Source: DATFRY01 sp035489015 (lineage in GTDB: Bacteria > Myxococcota_A > Polyangia > Haliangiales > Haliangiaceae). From it: a stretch of 64,000 nt of DNA. The position numbers were made by a program, and so were the translations under genes. Each line of letters begins with the position of its first letter. Within the stretch, counting starts at the first letter, position 1. The notes beneath the pieces were generated by a model. That model worked only from the letters and a program-made list of their open reading frames with translations. It was not told the DNA's origin and made no database searches. The stretch spans positions 62,001 through 126,000 of the forward strand of contig DATHKR010000256.1 of the NCBI GenBank assembly GCA_035489015.1, in the 5' to 3' direction. Positions 55,786 through 64,000 of this stretch are shown one piece after another.

Positions 55786-55814
55786 GGCGTCCCGTCCTTG
55801 CGTCCCGCCGCGTC

Positions 55815-56234
55815 TCAGCTGCTCTCGCGCGCCTCGGTCAGACAGACGCCGAGCGCGCGCGTGGTGGTCGCCTTCATCGCGCACTCGTAGCGGCCGCGCT
55901 CGCCGCGGCCCACGCACTCGTCCTTCGCCTCGGCCTTCATCGACGCGCGGATGCGCTCCACCTGCTCGTCGGTCGGCACCTGCTCGGGCGGCAGGGTCGC
56001 GCGCTTGTCCGCCATGGCCAGGTCGAGGTAGTGATCGAGGAGCTGCATGCACTCGGCCTCGCTGAGCGGTCCGCTCGCGCCGCCGGCCGCCGGCGCGGAC
56101 GCGCCTCCAGGGCCGCTCGAGCCCCCGCTCGCGGCGCGGCTGGTCGAGCCGCCCGAGCACGCGGCCACGACGCCGCACATCATCGCCGCGGTGAGCGCGA
56201 GGAGCGGGAACCAGGGGCCGGGCCGCGCGTGCAC
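55815..56234 (-). CDS. Small lipoprotein, Cys-containing, function unknown
   Basis: 139 aa from a GTG at 56234. Signal peptide with lipobox VVAAC (about residue 26), then a Gly/Ser/Ala linker (to about 58) and a helical domain: LSEAECMQLLDHYLDLAMADKR...PTDEQVERIRASMKAEAKDECVGRGERGRYECAMKATTTRALGVC. The four Cys at regular helical spacing suggest two disulfides. Similar small helical lipoproteins are frequent in Myxococcota; no function known. Divergent from uppP. Confidence 0.7.
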   Translation of the reverse strand: MHARPGPWFPLLALTAAMMCGVVAACSGGSTSRAASGGSSGPGGASAPAAGGASGPLSEAECMQLLDHYLDLAMADKRATLPPEQVPTDEQVERIRASMKAEAKDECVGRGERGRYECAMKATTTRALGVCLTEARESS

Positions 56235-56387
56235 ACCGCCAGCATAGCGCGGATTGCACCGCCGGCCCGGAGCCCGTATCGTGCGCCGGTCATGCCGAGC
56301 GATCGCGATCGGGATCGGGCCGAGTCGTCCTCGTCAGCGCCGGCATCCGGGCGCGTCACCGGCGTGGCCGGGCGGGGCTGAGCAACC

Positions 56388-57188
56388 GTGCCGCTCTGGT
56401 TCGCCGCGGTCATGGGCCTGGTCCAGGGCCTCACCGAGTTCCTGCCGATCTCGTCCACCGCCCACCTGCGCATCACGCCCGCGCTGTTCGGCCAGCACGA
56501 TCCGGGCGCCGCGTACAGCGCGGTCATCCAGCTCGGCACGCTGCTGGCCGTCGTGACCTACTTCGCGCGCGACCTCTTCATCGTCATGCCGCGCGCGCTG
56601 ATCAGCGACCGCGGCAGCCCGGCGGCGCGGCTGCCCTTCCACATCGCGCTCGGCACCGTGCCGGTCGTCGTGGCCGGCGTCCTGGGCAAGGACTACATCA
56701 CCGGCCCGCTCCGCTCGCTCTACGTCGTCGCTGCCGCCCTGGCCGGCGTCGCGCTGCTCATGTGGTGGGCCGATCGCCGCGGCGGCGGCCACCGCGCGAT
56801 GAGCGAGCTGACCTGGGTGCACGCGCTGGCGATCGGCTTCGCTCAGGCGGCGGCGCTGGTCCCGGGTGTGTCGCGCTCCGGCGCGACGATCACGTGTGCG
56901 CTGCTGCTCGGCTTCGCCCGCCCCGACGCGGCCCGGTTCTCCTTCCTGCTCGGAATCCCGGCCATCGCCGGCGCCGGCTTCTTCGAGCTCAAGGACGCGG
57001 CCCACGCGGCCGGACAGGACGGCTGGGTCGTGCTGGCGGTCGGCACCCTGGCCGCCGCGATCGCCGGCTATCTGAGCGTGGCGTGGCTGCTCCGCTACCT
57101 GGCCCGCCGCACGCTGGCCCCGTTCTGCATCTATCGCCTCGCGCTCGGGGTCGCGCTCCTGGTCGCGCTCATGACCGGCGCGCTCTGA
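56388..57188 (+). CDS. uppP: Undecaprenyl-diphosphatase (BacA/UppP)
   Basis: 266 aa, GTG start. Integral membrane enzyme, about eight helices, that recycles undecaprenyl pyrophosphate to the monophosphate for peptidoglycan synthesis. The two conserved blocks are present: LVQGLTEFLPISSTAHLRI (catalytic Glu17) and AAALVPGVSRSGATITCALLLG (Arg in the PGxSRSG loop). Length matches the family. No clear promoter or ribosome-binding site in the short divergent gap. Confidence 0.95.
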   Translation: MPLWFAAVMGLVQGLTEFLPISSTAHLRITPALFGQHDPGAAYSAVIQLGTLLAVVTYFARDLFIVMPRALISDRGSPAARLPFHIALGTVPVVVAGVLGKDYITGPLRSLYVVAAALAGVALLMWWADRRGGGHRAMSELTWVHALAIGFAQAAALVPGVSRSGATITCALLLGFARPDAARFSFLLGIPAIAGAGFFELKDAAHAAGQDGWVVLAVGTLAAAIAGYLSVAWLLRYLARRTLAPFCIYRLALGVALLVALMTGAL

Positions 57189-57389
57189 CCCGCGCGCTCT
57201 GATCGTGAAACGCGCGGGCCTCGCGGCTCACCATGCCTTCGACGATCCGGAGGCCCATGTCGATGCCGTCGCGGTCTCTGTTTCACCCTCCGCTACGCCC
57301 ACGCGTCGAGCTGGGTCAGCGGCGAGCCCGACGCGGGCGGCTACCTGACCCGGGCCTCCTGCACGATCCACGGGATCGATTTTCCCGGT

Positions 57390-57863
57390 GTGCTTCGCGC
57401 CGATCTCCTCAGCGCGGAGCTGAGATCCACCTGCACCGATCATCACTCCTTCCACGAGCAGATCGTGAAGGTCGCGGGGCTCGAGGTGGACGGCGAGGGC
57501 TGGGCGGTCGATGCTTCGCTCCTCGCGACGGTCCGGTCGTGCTCGACGCTGGCGGAGCTGAAGTCGGCCGCGGCGGCCAGCCCGGACCTGTCCCGATCGA
57601 TGGTCGAGACTCGCTCGGGCGATCTGGCGTGTTACCTGGTCGCACCGTCGGGGGCGGGGCCGACGCCGCCTCCGATGCCGCGCGTGGTCGAGCGCGGGGC
57701 GACCCGCCACCGCGTCTTCCTCGGCGAGTACGTGATCGCCGAGCGACAGCGCCGGCTCACCATGCTGCGCGTCGAGATGGAGCCGCTCGCGGGCGATCCG
57801 CAGGCGCGCCAGGGCTCGCTCACCTTCCTCGAGCTGCGCATCAACGGCCACACCTATCCGTGA
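57390..57863 (+). CDS. Hypothetical protein, 5' end probably broken by a frameshift
   Basis: 157 aa from the first start codon in frame (GTG 57390). Not recognised. Contains HSFHEQIVKVAGLEVDGEGWAVDASLLATVRSCSTLAELKSAAA and strands HRVFLGEYVIAERQRRLTMLRVEMEPL...GSLTFLELRINGHTYP. Coding-like sequence continues upstream in the same frame to about 57280 (FTLRYAHASSWVSGEPDAGGYLTRASC) but has no start codon. The neighbouring frame from GTG 57205 (VKRAGLAAHHAFDDPEAHVDAVAV) looks like the missing N-terminus. This points to a one-base shift near 57275-57285: a decayed gene or a sequencing error. Confidence 0.45.
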   Translation: MLRADLLSAELRSTCTDHHSFHEQIVKVAGLEVDGEGWAVDASLLATVRSCSTLAELKSAAAASPDLSRSMVETRSGDLACYLVAPSGAGPTPPPMPRVVERGATRHRVFLGEYVIAERQRRLTMLRVEMEPLAGDPQARQGSLTFLELRINGHTYP

Positions 57864-58002
57864 GGCTGGTCGCCGCTGCGCCCTGCGCTGAGCCAGAAAT
57901 CTGGCCTCGCGCGCGGAGCCCACGGAAGCGGCCAGCCGCGTCGACGCCGTTTGCCACCCCGCGGGGGCCTGGTCACATCGGGCTGCGCGCATGGGTGGTG
58001 AT

Positions 58003-58031
58003 TTGACGGCCCCTGTTCACCCGCATAGGCT
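58003..58031 (+). promoter_or_regulatory. Promoter of the PEGA-barrel gene
   Basis: TTGACG (58003-58008), exact 17-nt spacer, TAGGCT (58026-58031). Predicted start near 58038; the CAGGAGAG ribosome-binding site follows. It excludes in-frame starts upstream of 58051. Confidence 0.6.
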
Positions 58032-58050
58032 GGAGCAGCAGGAGAGTCGC

Positions 58051-59277
58051 ATGCGCCTCGCTTCATCGATCGTCGCGTTTCTGATCCTGCAGGTGGCGGC
58101 TGCGGCCGACGCCGCGGCGCAGGGCGCCCCCGCTGCCGACGACAAGGCCGGGACCATCCGGGTGCTGAGCGACGCCGACCGCGCGATCGTCTCTCTCGAT
58201 GGGACCGATGTCGGGGTGGCGCCGCTCGAGATCCGGCAGGTGCGGCCGGGCGAGCATGTCGTGGCGGTTCGCGCCGATGGTCGGGGTCGGCGCGAGGATC
58301 GGGTGACGGTCGAGGCAGGGGCGACGGCGGTGGTGGCGCTCGATCTCGAGGGCGGCGGCGCCGCCGGCGATCGATCGGGGAAGGATGCGAGCGGCGGCAA
58401 GGGCGACTCGCGCGATGACGACTCCGACGGTGACGCCGGCTCCGGGACGCCGGGCGAGGCTTCGGGCGCGGCGGCGGCCGGTCATGTGGTCACGGCCCCT
58501 CCGGCTGCTCGCGGGGAGCCGGGCCCCGTCGTCGAGGGCGGCCCGGCCAGCGCGGAGGAGCTTCTGCTCGAGCGGCGCGGCCTCACCACCTTCGGGGCGC
58601 GGGCGCTCTCGCGCGGTCGATCGACCGTGGCGATCGGCGCCGGCTATCCGTACCTCATCGACTCCCGGGTGCTGGTCGGCGCGATGCCTCGCGGGGCGCC
58701 GTTCTCGCTCGACGCTGGCGTGCTGTTCCGGACCTACGGCGCTCGCTGGGAGCTGGGCGCGGCGGCGCGCGCCACGCTGGTCGACCAGGATCCGTTCTCG
58801 CTGGGGGTGTTCGGCGACGTGGGTGGCGGTTCGACCTACTTCGACGACTCGAAGCGCAACTACTTCTTCGCCAGCGGCGGCGTGGCCGCGTCGCTGTCCG
58901 GGCTGGGCGCGGTCACCATCACCGGTCGCGCTTACCTCAGCGCCTGGAGCGATCGCCACTGTCCTGGCGAGGCGGGCGAGGGGGAGCCGACCGAGCTGTG
59001 CCAGGACTACCGCGAGGACACGCTCTCGGTCGAGGAGAAGGCCCGGGTCGACCAGCTGGTCGGCCGCGGCAACATCTTCGACCGCGACAGCGGCGTGCGC
59101 GGGATCATCTCGCTCGCGGTCGAGCTGGCGCTCAGCCAGGAGTGGAGCGGCTGGGTCCTCATCGAGGGCGCGCCGCGCCAGGACGAGCGAGCCGCCTACA
59201 CCGATCTCTTCCACGGCGCGATGTTCGACGAGGACGCGCGCTCCTACGCCCGCGTCGGCCTGACCTACAAGTTCTGA
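58051..59277 (+). CDS. PEGA-domain outer-membrane beta-barrel protein
   Basis: 408 aa. Signal peptide about 1-25 (SSIVAFLILQVAAAADAAAQ). PEGA-like domain about 35-95 (IRVLSDADRAIVSLDGTDVGVAPLEIRQVRPGEHVVAVRADG), a Gly/Asp/Ser-rich linker (about 105-160), then amphipathic strands to the end (AIGAGYPYLIDSRVLVG, LDAGVLFRTYGARWELGAAARATLV, NYFFASGGVAASLSGLGAVTI, LAVELALSQEWSGWVLIEGA), ending SYARVGLTYKF. The terminal Phe is the usual signal for outer-membrane insertion. PEGA modules bind surface or cell-wall components; no specific role visible. Confidence 0.75.
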   Translation: MRLASSIVAFLILQVAAAADAAAQGAPAADDKAGTIRVLSDADRAIVSLDGTDVGVAPLEIRQVRPGEHVVAVRADGRGRREDRVTVEAGATAVVALDLEGGGAAGDRSGKDASGGKGDSRDDDSDGDAGSGTPGEASGAAAAGHVVTAPPAARGEPGPVVEGGPASAEELLLERRGLTTFGARALSRGRSTVAIGAGYPYLIDSRVLVGAMPRGAPFSLDAGVLFRTYGARWELGAAARATLVDQDPFSLGVFGDVGGGSTYFDDSKRNYFFASGGVAASLSGLGAVTITGRAYLSAWSDRHCPGEAGEGEPTELCQDYREDTLSVEEKARVDQLVGRGNIFDRDSGVRGIISLAVELALSQEWSGWVLIEGAPRQDERAAYTDLFHGAMFDEDARSYARVGLTYKF

Positions 59278-59432
59278 TCGGCGCGGCGGCGCCGCCGCAC
59301 GGCCGCGCACGCGCGAAAATCCCGGCGGAAAACGCAGCGGGATCGGCCCGGACGGTACCGCGGATCAGCCCGATCCGGTACACCTTCGTCCGACGGTCGC
59401 GAGGGCGATCGCGCACCAGCGAACCGGGGGCC

Positions 59433-62990
<3,558 letters not shown>

Positions 62991-62996
62991 CGGCAG

Positions 62997-63024
62997 ACCG
63001 GGCCCGGGCGGATCGCGGCCCGGT
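62997..63024 (+). terminator. Possible dnaE terminator hairpin
   Basis: 8-bp stem ACCGGGCC / GGCCCGGT with a 12-nt loop, 7 nt after the dnaE stop, but no T-tract. Confidence 0.3.
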
Positions 63025-63048
63025 TCGCGCCGGGCAGGTACCGAAAAC

Positions 63049-63061
63049 GGAACCGGGTTCC
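63049..63061 (+). promoter_or_regulatory. Short palindrome upstream of the globin promoter
   Basis: GGAACC-G-GGTTCC, 21 bp upstream of the -35 hexamer at 63082; a candidate operator. Confidence 0.3.
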
Positions 63062-63081
63062 CCGGCGTAGCAGGCGATCGC

Positions 63082-63110
63082 TTGCCCGCTCGATCGGCGC
63101 GGGCGACAAT
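63082..63110 (+). promoter_or_regulatory. Promoter of the globin lipoprotein gene
   Basis: TTGCCC (63082-63087), exact 17-nt spacer, GACAAT (63105-63110). Leader of about 22 nt containing AGGGGGAAAAG as ribosome-binding site. Confidence 0.5.
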
Positions 63111-63138
63111 CGCGCTCGCCTCCAGGGGGAAAAGACGG

Positions 63139-64000
63139 ATGATGATCAAGCGCTTTGCGGTCCTCGGGATCGCCATGGCCGCGGCCTGTGGCGGATCGGG
63201 CTCGAGCGGACCGGCGGCGGTTGAGAGCGAGCCGGCGGCGCGCGCGGCGACGCCCCGCCCGGGCGCGAGCCTGTACGACCGACTCGGCGGCCAGCCCGCG
63301 GTCAAGGCGGTGGTCGGCGAGTTCGTGGCCCGTCTGGCGGCCGACCCACGGGTGAAGTTCCGCTTCGCCAACAGCGACGTGCCGGCGCTGACCGCCGACC
63401 TGGTCGACTTCGTGTGCGCGGCGGCCGGCGGCCCCTGCAAGTACAAGGGACGCGAGATGGACGTCCTCCACGCCTCGATGCAGGTCACCGAGGAGGAGTG
63501 GGACGCGACGGTGGAGGCGCTGGTCGGCGCGCTCGACGAGTTCAAGGTCGGGATGGCCGAGAAGCACGAGGTGCTCGGCGCGATCGGCTCGACCAAGCAG
63601 GACATCGTCGCGCCGCCGACCGAGCGGCCGGCCGGCGAGGAGCTGGTCCGCATCCGGGCCGCGCGCGGCGATCTGGGCCGCTACGGCAAGCGCGCCGAGA
63701 TGATGGGCGCGGCGTTCACCGCGCTCGAGCACGGGCAGCGCTCCTACGCCGAGCAGCTGTTCAGCATGGTGGAGAACTGGCTCGGCCCCCAGCGCATGAC
63801 CGACGTCGCGCCGCTGTTCCGCCAGGGCGGCCCGCCGCGGATCACCGCCACGCCGGTGGTGATGGCCGCCGACACGCCGCCCCAGCCGAAGGGGGCGGTC
63901 GGCGACTCCGACGACGACGAGAAGCCCAGGCCGGAGAAGGCGACCCTGTCCGGCACGCTCCAGCTCGGCGGTGGCGCGGCTGGCGGGGCGTTCGGGGTGG
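63139..64000 (+). CDS. Lipoprotein with a truncated-haemoglobin domain (C-terminus off window)
   Basis: 287 residues visible. MMIKRFAVLGIAMAAAC is a short lipoprotein signal (Cys17), followed by a Ser/Ala/Pro tether. Residues 45-150 match group I truncated globins: LYDRLGGQPAVKAVV, FVARLAADPRVKFRFANSDV, KYKGREMDVLHASMQVTEEEWDA, where His111 in HASMQV is the proximal haem ligand. From 160 onward is an extra region: a helical segment (RAARGDLGRYGKRAEMMGAAFTALEHGQRSYAEQLFSMVENWL), a Pro/Asp linker, and the start of another domain (ATLSGTLQLGGGAAGG), still open at the edge. Ordinary truncated globins are 115-150 aa and cytoplasmic; a lipid-anchored periplasmic globin fusion is unusual. Role in O2/NO binding or electron transfer is inference. 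Confidence 0.75.
   Translation, partial: MMIKRFAVLGIAMAAACGGSGSSGPAAVESEPAARAATPRPGASLYDRLGGQPAVKAVVGEFVARLAADPRVKFRFANSDVPALTADLVDFVCAAAGGPCKYKGREMDVLHASMQVTEEEWDATVEALVGALDEFKVGMAEKHEVLGAIGSTKQDIVAPPTERPAGEELVRIRAARGDLGRYGKRAEMMGAAFTALEHGQRSYAEQLFSMVENWLGPQRMTDVAPLFRQGGPPRITATPVVMAADTPPQPKGAVGDSDDDEKPRPEKATLSGTLQLGGGAAGGAFGV

Larger units (their letters stand above)
55335..55814. other. 480-bp repeat-rich gene-free region
   Basis: Contains a 28-bp exact direct repeat pair (55397-55424 and 55464-55491), further GCGATCGCGCG/GATCGCGGCGATG variants to about 55580, and a 15-bp triple repeat (55741-55785). Frames open here are short and shifted against one another, and none looks like a folded protein. 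Confidence 0.6.

Overview
Very GC-rich, densely coded bacterial chromosome (64 kb, 58 complete genes and two genes cut by the window edges). The gene content points to a Gram-negative, probably aerobic member of the Myxococcota (Kofleriaceae/Haliangium-like would fit). Evidence: outer-membrane porins ending in aromatic residues, many lipoproteins, two PilZ proteins, a TIGR04563-type ribbon-helix-helix protein, class II ribonucleotide reductase, and yebC-ruvC-ruvA-ruvB in order. This placement is inference from gene families, not from a marker-gene search. No rRNA, tRNA, CRISPR array, transposase or integrase was seen.

Layout. 1-5.5 kb: an edge-truncated repetitive membrane protein (minus), a duplicated gp19-like tail-tube protein, a DUF362 protein, homoserine kinase and a lipoprotein. 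5.5-14 kb: a large membrane gluzincin (minus), a PilZ protein (plus), and a minus-strand operon in which a three-part flavin/iron-sulfur amine dehydrogenase precedes proC, yggU and a kelch-like lipoprotein. 14-20.6 kb: a membrane protein with a long FUS-like GYGQQ low-complexity domain, then maf-yggS-yebC-ruvCAB. 20.7-27.8 kb (minus): gap-pgk-tpiA-secG-dapF and two CNNM/CorC transporters. 28-40 kb: a sugar-uptake cluster, made of a maltoporin-malEFGK-type system, an opposed GH13 alpha-glucosidase and a xylose-type ABC system whose ATPase has only one cassette. 40-46 kb: pheA, PilZ, nrdJ, small genes, alpha/beta hydrolase, RHH protein, DksA. 46-50 kb: Rieske protein, cytochrome b fused to a diheme cytochrome c, and an OprO/P-like porin. 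50-59 kb: HEAT lipoprotein, HAD phosphatase, HMG-CoA lyase plus enoyl-CoA hydratase (leucine catabolism), disordered proteins, uppP, PEGA-domain barrel. 59-64 kb: dnaE and an edge-truncated lipoprotein with a truncated-haemoglobin domain.

Regulation visible in the sequence. Sigma-70-like promoters (TTGAnn / TAnnnT, 16-18 nt apart) can be read in many gaps. They fall in two groups: ordinary ones with a 5' leader and Shine-Dalgarno, and a striking set in which the -10 box lies only 6-10 nt from the start codon, implying leaderless mRNAs (small ORF at 2431, DUF362, PilZ, maf, yebC, ruvC, GH13, nrdJ, RHH, HAD). Many operon junctions use 4-bp ATGA/GTGA overlaps.

Most noteworthy: the GYGQQ protein, the cytochrome b-diheme c fusion, the lipoprotein globin, the proC-linked dehydrogenase operon, the 1-1294 repeat protein, the duplicated tube protein, and the leaderless promoter set. 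No unambiguous new defence or mobile system was found.
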